Notes: generated by a model from the letters alone, not told the origin. A stretch of 64,000 nucleotides of DNA from DATLLJ01 sp035537875 (GCA_035537875.1 DATLLJ010000150.1:1-64000); one strand, 5' to 3'; shown: positions 33,793 through 41,789, numbered from the stretch's first letter. Numbers and translations are program-made.

Positions 33793-34361
33793 CGGTCTTC
33801 ACGCCGGCGAATCAGCTGACGCTGCTGCGTATGCTGCTGATTCCGGCGTTCGTCATCCTTGTGATCTACGGACAGCTCGGGTGGGCGCTCGTGGTGTTCG
33901 TGGTCGCCGGAATCACCGACGGCCTGGACGGTCTGCTGGCGCGCTGGTCGGATCAGCGAACGAGCCTTGGCGCCTGGCTCGATCCGATGGCCGACAAACT
34001 GCTGCTGGTCACGACCTTCGTCGTATTGACCTGGCCCGGCCTTGGATTGGCGAATCGATTTCCAATCTGGCTCACCGTCTGCATCATCAGCCGCGACGTC
34101 GTGATCGTCCTGACCGTCGCGATCGTGAACCTGGCGATTGGGCGGCGCACGTTCAAGCCGTCGATCTTTGGAAAGGTAGCCACGGCCACCTACATGGTCA
34201 CCGCCGTCGCCGCGATGATCTTCAATTACCGGGGGTATCATTCGAGGATCTTCGACGTTCTCGTCTGGGTGTCGCTGGCGATCACCTGGGTGTCGGCCAT
34301 TCACTATATCCGGCACGCGGCTCGTATCATCGAGACGCCTCAACCGACGGCAGTTCTATGA
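33789..34361 (+). CDS. pgsA: CDP-diacylglycerol-glycerol-3-phosphate 3-phosphatidyltransferase
   Basis: This 190-residue membrane enzyme has the complete CDP-alcohol phosphatidyltransferase motif: Asp44, Gly45, Asp47, Gly48, Ala51, Arg52, Gly61, Asp65 and Asp69 in the required spacing. About five TM segments are seen. It makes phosphatidylglycerol phosphate. It starts with an ATGA overlap on the lipoprotein gene and ends with an ATGA overlap on the cyclophilin gene, so all three are translationally coupled. A close paralogue (phosphatidylserine or cardiolipin-type synthase) cannot be excluded but NQLTLLRMLLIP fits PgsA. Confidence 0.85.
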   Translation: MTVFTPANQLTLLRMLLIPAFVILVIYGQLGWALVVFVVAGITDGLDGLLARWSDQRTSLGAWLDPMADKLLLVTTFVVLTWPGLGLANRFPIWLTVCIISRDVVIVLTVAIVNLAIGRRTFKPSIFGKVATATYMVTAVAAMIFNYRGYHSRIFDVLVWVSLAITWVSAIHYIRHAARIIETPQPTAVL

Positions 34362-35485
34362 AGCGATATTGTGTGCCGTGCGTGCTGTTCTCGATCGCGA
34401 TCCGGGTGGCGGCGCCGGCCACGCCCGGCGTTCCGCATCGGATCCCGGGGTTCGCTGCGGCTCTCGCGGCGCAAAGCCCTGCCTCCAAGCAGGCGGTGGT
34501 CGAGACCACGGCCGGCACGTTCATCATCGACCTCACGCCGGACGCGGCGCCGAATCAGAGCGCGCACTTCATGAAAGTGGCGGCTGAGGGGGGGTACGAC
34601 GGCACGGTCTTTCATCGCATGGTGCCGAGGGGTATGGTTCAGGGCGGCGACCCGCTGTCGACAGACCCGAGCAAGCGCTCAGCCTACGGCAGCGGCGGGT
34701 TGAACGCGGTGACCGACGACCCCCCGGCCCCGAAGATGACGAGCGGATCGGTAGCAGCCGTCACGGTTCCCGGTAAGCCGAACAGCGGGGGCGCGCAGTT
34801 CTTCGTGGTTCTCGCGGATCAACCGGCACTCGACGGCCGGTACGCCGTGTTCGGTCGCGTGTCGGACGGACTCGACGTCCTGGTCAAGATTTCGACGACA
34901 CCGGTCGATGCGGCCGGGCTCGCCACCGAACGCGTCGAGATTCGACGTGTGACGATTCGTGACACGCCGCCGGAACCGTTCGTCAGCGAAAGCCTCAGCC
35001 AGCTTGCCGAGTACCGAGCGGTGCTCGAGACGAGCGAGGGCTCCATCGCGATCGAGTTCTTGACCGACAAGGCGCCGAATACCGTCCGGCAATTCATGCG
35101 GATGGCGGCCGCCGGCGTATACGACGGCATGGCCTTCCACCGGGTGGCGCCGGGTTTCGTCATCCAGACGGGCGCCGAAGGGACGCGTGCCGTCGCGTTC
35201 AGCGACAAGCAGCGCAAGCTGGTTGGCCCGATGGCTCCCGAGTTCAGCGACACGATGCATGTCAAGGGGATTGTGTCGATGGCGCGCGGCGCCGATCCCG
35301 CGAGTGCGACGACGTCGTTCTTCATCTGCACGGGGCCGTCCCCGGCGCTCGACGGACAATACACCGCCTTTGCCCGCGTGGTGGACGGCATGATGGCGGT
35401 CGAGGCGATCGAAAAAGCCCCGCGTAAAGACGAGACTCCGATCAACCGCATCGAGTTGAAGACCATTCGAATCGAGAAGAAATAG
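34358..35485 (+). CDS. Tandem-domain cyclophilin-type peptidyl-prolyl isomerase, exported
   Basis: This 375-residue protein has an N-terminal signal-like segment (to about residue 40) and two consecutive cyclophilin domains. Domain 1 (about 45-200) has GTVFHRMVPRGMVQGGDP and SGGAQFFVVL; domain 2 (about 218-370) has GMAFHRVAPGFVIQTG and TTSFFICTG. Each retains the FHR catalytic Arg and the active-site FF(V/I). It is likely a periplasmic folding catalyst. The ATG at 34358 overlaps the pgsA stop by 4 bp. Two cyclophilin units in one bacterial chain are uncommon. Confidence 0.88.
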   Translation: MKRYCVPCVLFSIAIRVAAPATPGVPHRIPGFAAALAAQSPASKQAVVETTAGTFIIDLTPDAAPNQSAHFMKVAAEGGYDGTVFHRMVPRGMVQGGDPLSTDPSKRSAYGSGGLNAVTDDPPAPKMTSGSVAAVTVPGKPNSGGAQFFVVLADQPALDGRYAVFGRVSDGLDVLVKISTTPVDAAGLATERVEIRRVTIRDTPPEPFVSESLSQLAEYRAVLETSEGSIAIEFLTDKAPNTVRQFMRMAAAGVYDGMAFHRVAPGFVIQTGAEGTRAVAFSDKQRKLVGPMAPEFSDTMHVKGIVSMARGADPASATTSFFICTGPSPALDGQYTAFARVVDGMMAVEAIEKAPRKDETPINRIELKTIRIEKK

Positions 35486-35521
35486 CGGGGCCGTTACACG
35501 GTCCGCGCGGCGGGGCCGTCG

Positions 35522-35767
35522 TCACGCACCGGGGAGGCGCGTCACCTTCACCACGACGCCAACGAGATACTCGACACGGATGCGGTCACCCGCCTCGAGC
35601 GAATGGCCCACGATGGCTTCCGGGCCCACACGAGCGGCGTTGAGCTGTTCCCCCGGATCGTCTTCGTGAGTGAACACGATCTCCCACGAAACCTGCCCGT
35701 GGATACTCACGGGCTGAATCCGTTTCAGCACCGCATCGCGCGACCCCTTCAACATCGCTGCGATCAT
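35522..35767 (-). CDS. Small hypothetical protein
   Basis: This protein of 77-81 residues contains alternating strands (IQPVSIHGQVSWEIVFT, then GDRIRVEYLVGVVVKVTRLPG) that suggest a small beta-barrel, with no recognised motif. Three starts are possible. The one at 35779 lies inside the neighbouring repeat element, so I take ATG 35767; ATG 35755 is equally possible. It converges on the cyclophilin gene (36-bp gap) and lies downstream of dinB across the inverted repeat. Confidence 0.45.
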   Translation of the reverse strand: MIAAMLKGSRDAVLKRIQPVSIHGQVSWEIVFTHEDDPGEQLNAARVGPEAIVGHSLEAGDRIRVEYLVGVVVKVTRLPGA

Positions 35768-35777
35768 ACATCTAGTC

Positions 35778-35899
35778 ATTGGGTCATCTGATCATCGGAT
35801 CATTGATTGCGGGATTCTGCACGCAACCACCCCGCAACACCCCAATCCCCCAATCTCGCAATCAATGACCCGATGACCAGATGACTAGATGACCCAATT
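35778..35899. repeat. Large inverted repeat built of 8-bp GATGAC-type units
   Basis: The left arm (35778-35816) and right arm (35852-35899) are reverse complements except for one 8-bp unit insertion and about four mismatches; the loop is about 35 nt and C/A-rich. The right arm is a tandem of GATGACNN units ending in GACCCAATT. It includes the dinB stop codon, so the last residues of DinB (GNWVI) are encoded by the repeat. The same unit occurs at 42730-42757 and 55219-55245. Confidence 0.75.
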
Positions 35900-36961
35900 C
35901 CCAAACGGCAGCTGGTCGGTTGAATCAACGCTGGCCGCGTCGCAGAGGTTGTGAACGCTGACCCCGAGCAGCCGGATCGGACGGCGGCCGGCGTCGGTGT
36001 GTTCGAGCAGGCGCACCGCCCGTTCGACGATGGAATCCTCGTCGTGAGTGGGAGAGGAGGTCCGGCTTCGGGTAATGGTGGTGAAGTCGCTGTACCGCAC
36101 CTTCAGCGTCACCGTGCGCGCGAGCAGCGGCTTGCGTGCCAGCCACCTGGCCGCGTCGGCGGCCAACCGGGCGACGTTCGTCCGAATGACTTCGATGTCG
36201 AGCAGATCGGCCGGATAGGTGTTCTCGGATCCGGAGGACTTCACTTCGCGGTCGGGCGTGACCGGCCGCTCGTCGATACCCTGAGCGAGCAGCTGCAGGG
36301 AGTCGGCGAGACTGCCGACGGCGGCTCGGAGACGCTCGGGGGCGGCGCTCCGCACATCGACGAGACGTTCGATGCCGTGCGCGCGCAGCCGGCGAGCGGT
36401 GACCGGGCCGACGCCCCACAGCGCGTCGATCTTCAATTGCTGGAGAAACGGCTCGACGCGATCAGGGCTGATGACCGTCAACCCATCTGGCTTCTTCCAA
36501 CTCGAGGCGATCTTGGCGAGGAACTTGTTGGGGGCCACGCCGGCCGAGGCGGTGAGGCCTGTTTCCTCGTAAATGCGTGCTTTCAGGCGCCGCGCCACCC
36601 GAGTGGCGATTGGCTCGTGCCACTGGTTCTCCGTGACGTCAAGGTAGGCCTCATCGAGCGACAACGGTTCGACGAGCGGCGTAATCTCGCGAAAGAGGGC
36701 CAACACCGTGTTCGACGCTGCACGGTACCGGACGAAGTCGGGCGACACAACGACAAGCGACGGACAAAGGCGGACGGCCCTGGCCATCGACATGGCCGAC
36801 CGGACCCCGAAGGCGCGCGCTTCGTAGCTGGCTGCCGCCACGACCCCTCGGCGGTCCGGTTGTCCGCCGACGGCGACGGGTCTGGCCCGGAGCGCGGGGT
36901 TGTCGCGCTGCTCGACCGACGCGTAGAACGCGTCCATGTCGACGTGCAGAATGCGACGCAT
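35885..36961 (-). CDS. dinB: DNA polymerase IV (Y family)
   Basis: This 358-residue translesion polymerase has the N-terminal VDMDAFYASVE (metal Asp), the catalytic LSLDEAYLDVT near residue 102, the HhH region LWGVGPVTARRLRAHGI, and a C-terminal little-finger domain ending near RLLGVSVHNL. The final residues are derived from the inverted repeat described above, suggesting the original stop was altered or is tolerant. Upstream (36962-37220) lies a second repeat element. No LexA box was recognised. Confidence 0.92.
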   Translation of the reverse strand: MRRILHVDMDAFYASVEQRDNPALRARPVAVGGQPDRRGVVAAASYEARAFGVRSAMSMARAVRLCPSLVVVSPDFVRYRAASNTVLALFREITPLVEPLSLDEAYLDVTENQWHEPIATRVARRLKARIYEETGLTASAGVAPNKFLAKIASSWKKPDGLTVISPDRVEPFLQQLKIDALWGVGPVTARRLRAHGIERLVDVRSAAPERLRAAVGSLADSLQLLAQGIDERPVTPDREVKSSGSENTYPADLLDIEVIRTNVARLAADAARWLARKPLLARTVTLKVRYSDFTTITRSRTSSPTHDEDSIVERAVRLLEHTDAGRRPIRLLGVSVHNLCDAASVDSTDQLPFGNWVI

Positions 36962-37135
36962 TTCAGGCCAATTGTAAATTGCCGAATTGCAAATTGAACG
37001 TCACGACGTGCGGACTGAGTTGCGGATTCCGGAAAGCGCAGATCAGAGGTTGCAGGCCACGGTTTGAAATAGAATAGGACGTTGACCCTGGGGCGTGACA
37101 AGAAGCAGCTGAATCGGCGATCTCGTCCGGCGGCC

Positions 37136-37199
37136 ATTCAATCCGCAATCTGCGATCCTGCAATTCTGCAATGCTGCAATCCTGCAATTCTGCAATCTG
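37136..37199. repeat. Eight tandem 8-bp GCAATNCT units
   Basis: Eight consecutive octamers of the form GCAAT(C/T/G)CT, more diverged at the left end, fill 37136-37199. They lie 21 bp upstream of ettA. The other end of this 259-bp gap (36969-36997) has related AATTGC/AAATTG words in inverted orientation. The same octamer forms both arms of the repeat at 59528-59706. Confidence 0.7.
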
Positions 37200-37220
37200 T
37201 AGTGTGATTTCCTAAAAGCG

Positions 37221-38894
37221 ATGCCTCAGTTCATCTACACAATGAAGGGTCTCGGGAAGGTTCACCCGCCCGATACTCGCGTGCTCGAAGACATCTGGCT
37301 GTCGTTTCTTCCCGGGGCCAAAATCGGAGTCCTGGGACTGAACGGCGCCGGGAAGAGCTCGTTGCTCCGGATCATGGCCGGCGAGGATCAGCAGTTCATC
37401 GGCGAAGCGTTTCCCGCCAGCGGCATCTCGGTGGGCATGCTGCACCAGGAACCCCAGCTCGACGCACGAAAAACGGTGCTCGGCAACGTCGAGGAAGGCG
37501 TGGCCGAGATCAAGGCGCTGCTCAACCGATACGACGAAGTCAACGCCAGGCTCGGGGAAAATCTGACGCCGGCCGAAATGGAGAAGGTCCTCGACGAACA
37601 GGCGCGAATCCAGGACAAGATTGACGCCTCGAACGCCTGGGACCTCGATTCGCGTCTGGAGCTGGCGATGGACGCTCTGCGCCTGCCGCCCCCCGATGCT
37701 GAGGTCTCCACGCTGTCGGGCGGGGAGCGGCGTCGCGTGGCGCTCTGTCGTCTGCTGTTGCAGTCGCCCGATCTGCTGCTCCTCGACGAGCCCACCAATC
37801 ACCTCGACGCCGAGTCAGTGGCCTGGTTGGAGCGTTTTCTCAAGGACTATCCGGGGACGGTCGTGGCTGTCACGCACGACCGCTACTTCCTCGACAATGT
37901 TGCCGGTTGGATCCTGGAGCTCGATCGGGGACGCGGGATCCCGTGGGAGGGCAACTATTCGTCCTGGCTGGAGCAGAAGCGGAACCGGCTGGCCCAGGAA
38001 GAGAAGGCCGAGACGCGGAAGCAGCGCACGCTCGAACGCGAGCTGGAATGGATTCGCATGTCCCCGCGAGCGCGTCAGGCCAAGGGCAAAGCGCGGTTGA
38101 ACGCCTACGAAGAGCTTCTGCGCGAGGAATCAGCGCAGAAGATCGAATCCGCCGAGATCTACATCGCCCCGGGACCTCGGCTCGGCGACGTGGTCGTGGA
38201 GGCGCGGAAGATTCGGAAGGCGTACGCCGACAACCTGCTCATCGACGACCTCGACTTCACTCTCCCCAGGGGCGGGATTGTGGGTGTCATCGGGCCGAAT
38301 GGCGCGGGCAAAACGACGCTGTTTCGGATGATCACGGGTCAGGAAAAGCCCGACGCGGGAACGCTGAAAATCGGGGAAACGGTGCAGATCGGGTACGTCG
38401 ATCAGAGCCGCGAGGCGCTCGATCCCCACAAGACCGTGTTCGAAGAAATCACTGGCGGTCACGACGAGATAGAGCTCGGCAAACGGAAAGTGGCGTCGCG
38501 CGCCTACGTGTCGTGGTTCAACTTCAAGGGTGCGGCGCAGCAGCGCAAGGTCGGTACGCTGTCCGGGGGTGAACGCAATCGGGTCCACCTGGCGAAACTC
38601 CTCAGGCGCGGGAGCAACCTTCTTCTGCTGGACGAACCGACCAATGATCTCGACGTGGACACCCTGCGTGCGCTCGAAGAAGCTCTCTTGAACTTCGCCG
38701 GCTGTGCCGTGGTCATCAGCCACGACCGCTGGTTCCTGGACCGGATCGCCACACATATGCTCGCTTTCGAGGGCGACAGCGAAGTCGTCTGGTTCGAAGG
38801 CAATTATCAGGACTACGAGGCCGACCGCAAACGCCGCCTGGGCGCCGAGGCGGACCAGCCGCACCGCATCAAGTATCGCAAGCTGACCCGGTAA
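37221..38894 (+). CDS. ettA: Energy-dependent translational throttle protein (ABC-F)
   Basis: This 557-residue soluble twin-ATPase has GLNGAGKSS (39-47), LSGGERRR and LLLDEPTNHLD in the first half, and GPNGAGKTT, LSGGERNR and LLLDEPTNDLD in the second. The inter-domain arm and linker contain EEKAETRKQRTLERELEW, as in EttA. The C-terminus RIKYRKLTR is the EttA-type end. It binds the ribosomal E site and gates translation with ATP levels. There are no TM segments. Confidence 0.93.
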   Translation: MPQFIYTMKGLGKVHPPDTRVLEDIWLSFLPGAKIGVLGLNGAGKSSLLRIMAGEDQQFIGEAFPASGISVGMLHQEPQLDARKTVLGNVEEGVAEIKALLNRYDEVNARLGENLTPAEMEKVLDEQARIQDKIDASNAWDLDSRLELAMDALRLPPPDAEVSTLSGGERRRVALCRLLLQSPDLLLLDEPTNHLDAESVAWLERFLKDYPGTVVAVTHDRYFLDNVAGWILELDRGRGIPWEGNYSSWLEQKRNRLAQEEKAETRKQRTLERELEWIRMSPRARQAKGKARLNAYEELLREESAQKIESAEIYIAPGPRLGDVVVEARKIRKAYADNLLIDDLDFTLPRGGIVGVIGPNGAGKTTLFRMITGQEKPDAGTLKIGETVQIGYVDQSREALDPHKTVFEEITGGHDEIELGKRKVASRAYVSWFNFKGAAQQRKVGTLSGGERNRVHLAKLLRRGSNLLLLDEPTNDLDVDTLRALEEALLNFAGCAVVISHDRWFLDRIATHMLAFEGDSEVVWFEGNYQDYEADRKRRLGAEADQPHRIKYRKLTR

Positions 38895-38929
38895 GGCCGT
38901 CCGTCCCGCCTGACGGCTGACGGAAGGCC
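38895..38929 (+). terminator. Hairpin terminator candidate after ettA
   Basis: GGCCGTCCGTC (38895-38905) pairs with GACGGAAGGCC (38919-38929), an 11-bp stem with one mismatch and a 13-nt loop, directly after the ettA TAA. There is no clear T-tract. Confidence 0.5.
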
Positions 38930-38987
38930 GGGGTGTCACTGAACCGCTGGTCTTCGCGCGGCGTCTTGCTAGGATGAAGGCGATCCG

Positions 38988-39548
38988 ATGCATGAACATG
39001 CGGACCGGCTGGCCGGCGGCCTTGTAGGAGTGGACCCTGATCTGGCCCGCGAGTTCGAGGCTCGCCTCGTCGAGTCGTCGAGGCTGGCGTTCCGCGTGGC
39101 CTACAGCGTCCTCCGGCATCGCGAGGACGCCGAGGATGTGGCGCAGGAAGCCTTTGCGAAGGCGTACCGGAGCTTCCGCCAGCTTCGCGATCGCGATCGC
39201 TTCCGAGCCTGGCTGGCCCGGATGACCTGGCGGCTCGCCATCGATCGGTGCCGCGCCTCGAATCGACGCCAGCGCGTGGAGATGGTCGCCAACGATAACA
39301 CCGGCCCGACGACGGCCGAGGCCGTCATCGCGCGGGACCGCGCCGACCAGTTGTGGCGGGCGATCGATCGACTCCCTGAAAAGCTGCGGATAGTCATCGT
39401 GCTCGCGAGCATCGAGGGGCACGAGGTGCAGGAAGTGGCGTCGCTGCTGGGGATTCCCGTCGGCACCGTCAAGTCGCGGCTGTTTATCGCGCGGCAACGT
39501 CTGAAGGAGCAGCTGCAATGGATGCGCAGCGAATCAGCGAGTCGATAG
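38988..39548 (+). CDS. ECF-type RNA polymerase sigma factor
   Basis: This 186-residue sigma-70 family factor has region 2 at about residues 25-95, with EDAEDVAQEAFAKAYRSF and FRAWLARMTWRLAIDRCR. Region 4 at about 125-180 has the helix-turn-helix EVASLLGIPVGTVKSRLF. Regions 1 and 3 are absent, as in the ECF group. Its 3' end overlaps the next gene by 31 bp. That membrane protein has the place of an anti-sigma factor. TAGGAT (38970-38975) precedes the ATG by 12 nt, a weak -10 candidate. Confidence 0.88.
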   Translation: MHEHADRLAGGLVGVDPDLAREFEARLVESSRLAFRVAYSVLRHREDAEDVAQEAFAKAYRSFRQLRDRDRFRAWLARMTWRLAIDRCRASNRRQRVEMVANDNTGPTTAEAVIARDRADQLWRAIDRLPEKLRIVIVLASIEGHEVQEVASLLGIPVGTVKSRLFIARQRLKEQLQWMRSESASR

Positions 39549-40180
39549 ACCTCGATTCCGAGCTGGCGGCGCTGCTCTCGGTGGAGCCGTCGGTGGAATT
39601 TGTCGCCCGCGTGCGGATGCGGATCGCTGCCGAGCCAGCGCCCCGCTCGTGGAGACCCTCGTGGCTGCTCGTAACGGCCAGCGCCTGTGCGTTGCTCGTC
39701 ACGATCGGGCTGGCGTTGCGCCCGAGTCACCTGTCGACGTCAGCGTCGAGTGTGTTCGCCGAGATCTCCCTGCTCGCACCCACCCTGGTCCCGGGGCCCA
39801 TGGCTGCGGCTATCTCGGGCTCGAGGCGCGAAAGGCCGACGCCTGAAATGCGAGCGATGATGCAGTCCAACCAGGACGCTGTCCGGGCGATGAACAGTCA
39901 TCTGGAGAGCAGGAACTACGAAGCCATTGCCGGCGACGCGGCGACATTGACCCGCAACTTCGCCTCTCTCGAGAGATTTTGGAGCGCCAGACAGGTTGAG
40001 GGCGCCGCCGCCCTCTCGAGAAGGGGGCTGACGGTGGCCACCGAGCTTCGCGCCGCCGTCCTGATGGGCGACGCGTCCGGCGTGGCCCAGGCTATCGCCG
40101 ACATGACCGCTGTTTGCAACGCCTGCCACACGCAATACCGCGAAGAGCTGCCAGACCATACCTACGCGATTAAGCTCTAA
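39518..40180 (+). CDS. Putative anti-sigma factor: membrane anchor plus cytochrome c'-like haem domain
   Basis: This 220-residue protein starts at ATG 39518, about 9 nt after AAGGAG and within the sigma gene. Residues 1-45 are cytoplasmic, acidic then basic, without a zinc anti-sigma (HxxxCxxC) motif. Residues 47-67 form one TM segment. Residues 105-210 form four amphipathic helices ending in CNACHTQYREE (CNACH, residues 200-204), the layout of cytochrome c'. The haem-carrying part would be periplasmic. Gene position and topology suggest an anti-sigma factor controlled by haem state, for example by NO, CO or redox. This function is inference; the topology and CxxCH are visible. Confidence 0.65.
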   Translation: MDAQRISESIDLDSELAALLSVEPSVEFVARVRMRIAAEPAPRSWRPSWLLVTASACALLVTIGLALRPSHLSTSASSVFAEISLLAPTLVPGPMAAAISGSRRERPTPEMRAMMQSNQDAVRAMNSHLESRNYEAIAGDAATLTRNFASLERFWSARQVEGAAALSRRGLTVATELRAAVLMGDASGVAQAIADMTAVCNACHTQYREELPDHTYAIKL

Positions 40181-40315
40181 ACGAGCGTGCGCGGTCGCGC
40201 ACGGGGCGGGCAGTCTCGTGCCTTTCCGCTCTTGGCCGTCGATGAACGCGGCGGAGGTCTCCGTCCGGCCAGGGCCGCATACAAAGCCGTGATCATGCCG
40301 CAGGGGGAGTCAACC

Positions 40316-40741
40316 ATGGTGAACAGACGATCGATGATCGCTGGAACGGCCCTCGGAGGCGCCCTGTCAGCACTGGTCAGCCCAGTCGAAGCCGCTGACA
40401 GTCCGCAAGCGACAGACGTCGCTGATCGGGTCGTGCAGGAGGTTGCCAGGGCCGTGCAGGCGGTCCGCGACGAAGTTGCCCGCCAGACCTCATTCTGGGA
40501 GCTGGCGCCCGTCCGTGATCAAACCCGGGCCTTCCTGAGAGCGAACGGAAAGTTTCCCGACTTCATCGAGGTCGGAAGCGACGTCTGGCAGCAGGTCTAC
40601 GATTGGCATGTCCGGTTCCAGCAGCCGATCACTTTAGGGCGGACGGCCGAAGGGCGATACAGCCTCCTGCTGATCGCGACGAATGTGATCATGCGCACCG
40701 ATCTGCCACCGGGCTTTGTCGGGACCGCGTACGATCGCTGA
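40316..40741 (+). CDS. Secreted hypothetical protein with twin-arginine-like signal
   Basis: This 141-residue protein starts at ATG 40316 after a purine-rich AGGGGGAG. NRRSMIAGTALGGALSALV with cleavage near VEAAD looks like a Tat signal, although only part of the RR consensus is met. The mature part is helical (VVQEVARAVQAVRDEVARQ) followed by a compact mixed region (FPDFIEVGSDVWQQVYDWHVRF). No family recognised. It is 135 bp after the cytochrome c'-like gene in the same orientation and may belong to that regulon. Alternative ATG at 40295. Confidence 0.55.
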   Translation: MVNRRSMIAGTALGGALSALVSPVEAADSPQATDVADRVVQEVARAVQAVRDEVARQTSFWELAPVRDQTRAFLRANGKFPDFIEVGSDVWQQVYDWHVRFQQPITLGRTAEGRYSLLLIATNVIMRTDLPPGFVGTAYDR

Positions 40742-40921
40742 CGCGCTGAGCCATCGAACGGGCACATTAGGTCGGATGACCGCCGGTCATCCAGGCTCGC
40801 AGAGGTTTCCGTTTGCGCCGCAATTGTTGACTCCCTCCGTTTCGGGTACAGTGTGCGCTCTCGTGCACAAATGTGCACTTCTGACCGCTCGGTACGGAGC
40901 GTCAGGGGACGGAGGAGGACT

Positions 40922-41728
40922 ATGAGGCGTTTAGTGTGGGGTTCGATATTAGTGTGGGGTTCGATATTGACGAGTGGTTTCGTGACGATGTCTGTGACCA
41001 CGCAAGCCCAGGGGCCCAATAACACGTCCAGGAGCGGTTGTGCGGCGTTGCCGTCGTGGTCCGCGTTGAAGGAGGCACTGTCTGCGGCTCAGGCACAGAA
41101 CAACGGGTTGCTGCATCTGGAAATGTGGGGCACGGTCGTCAATCGCGACGGCGTCGTCTGCGCCGTGGCCTTCACGGGGAACGACCGCGGCGACCAGTGG
41201 CCTGGCAGCCGCGTCATCTCGGCTCAGAAGGCCAACACCGGAAACGAGTTCAGTTTGCCCGGGCTCGCCTTGTCTACGGCCAACCTCTATTCGGCCGTCC
41301 AGCCCGGTGGAAGCCTTTTCGGTCTTCAGGAAAGCAATCCTGTCAGCACCACTGTCGCTTACAGCGGGAGCCCCGCGCAGTACGGTCAGCAGGAAGACGG
41401 GATGGTTGGCGGCCGGATTGGCGGTATCAACGTGTTCGGCGGTGGGCTGCCGCTTTACAACGCCGAAGGGACGCTCGTCGGCGGTCTCGGGGTCAGCGGC
41501 GATACGTCCTGTGCCGACCACAACGTCGCATGGCGCACCAGAAATATTCTGAATCTCGACTACGTCCCCGCCGGGGTCAGTGGCGATGCGGCGCGCCCGG
41601 ATACGATCGTCTACGACATCACCCCGCAAGCAGGGCAGATGCCGGGCGTGAGCGCCGGGGGCTGGGGTCACCCGAGGTGCTTCGCGGAGGACGTGACCGC
41701 TTCCGGTACGCTGCCCGCGACGAAGTGA
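40922..41728 (+). CDS. Secreted HbpS/GlcG-like haem-binding protein
   Basis: This 268-residue protein starts at ATG 40922 after GGAGGAGG. The signal peptide contains a perfect tandem VWGSIL duplication. The mature part (residues 45-235) has the HbpS/GlcG fold signatures: NRDGVVCAVAFTGN, SAQKANTGNEFS, GGLPLYNAEGTLVGGLGVSGD and DHNVAWRTRN. Known relatives bind or degrade haem outside the cell, some as partners of redox sensors. Two Cys pairs might form disulfides. The gene follows the ECF/cytochrome c' group, supporting a shared haem theme. Confidence 0.75.
   Translation: MRRLVWGSILVWGSILTSGFVTMSVTTQAQGPNNTSRSGCAALPSWSALKEALSAAQAQNNGLLHLEMWGTVVNRDGVVCAVAFTGNDRGDQWPGSRVISAQKANTGNEFSLPGLALSTANLYSAVQPGGSLFGLQESNPVSTTVAYSGSPAQYGQQEDGMVGGRIGGINVFGGGLPLYNAEGTLVGGLGVSGDTSCADHNVAWRTRNILNLDYVPAGVSGDAARPDTIVYDITPQAGQMPGVSAGGWGHPRCFAEDVTASGTLPATK
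40932..40967 (+). repeat. Perfect 18-bp tandem duplication inside a signal peptide
   Basis: Two identical 18-bp copies lie head to tail at 40932-40949 and 40950-40967, in frame, encoding the same six residues (VWGSIL) twice in the hydrophobic core of the HbpS-like signal peptide. Confidence 0.85.
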
Positions 41729-41733
41729 CGGTC

Positions 41734-41770
41734 CGCGTCGGGTTCGAATGAAAGCCCCGGGCCCGACGCG
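41734..41770. terminator. Hairpin between convergent genes
   Basis: A perfect 9-bp stem (CGCGTCGGG at 41734-41742, CCCGACGCG at 41762-41770) with a 19-nt loop lies between the ends of the HbpS-like gene and the convergent uxs gene; a bidirectional terminator is likely, though without a T-run. Confidence 0.5.
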
Positions 41771-41789
41771 CTCTCCTGCAGGGCAGCCT

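Noticed and set aside
37136..37199. CRISPR array
   Set aside because: Units are 8 bp without spacers, and there are no cas genes.
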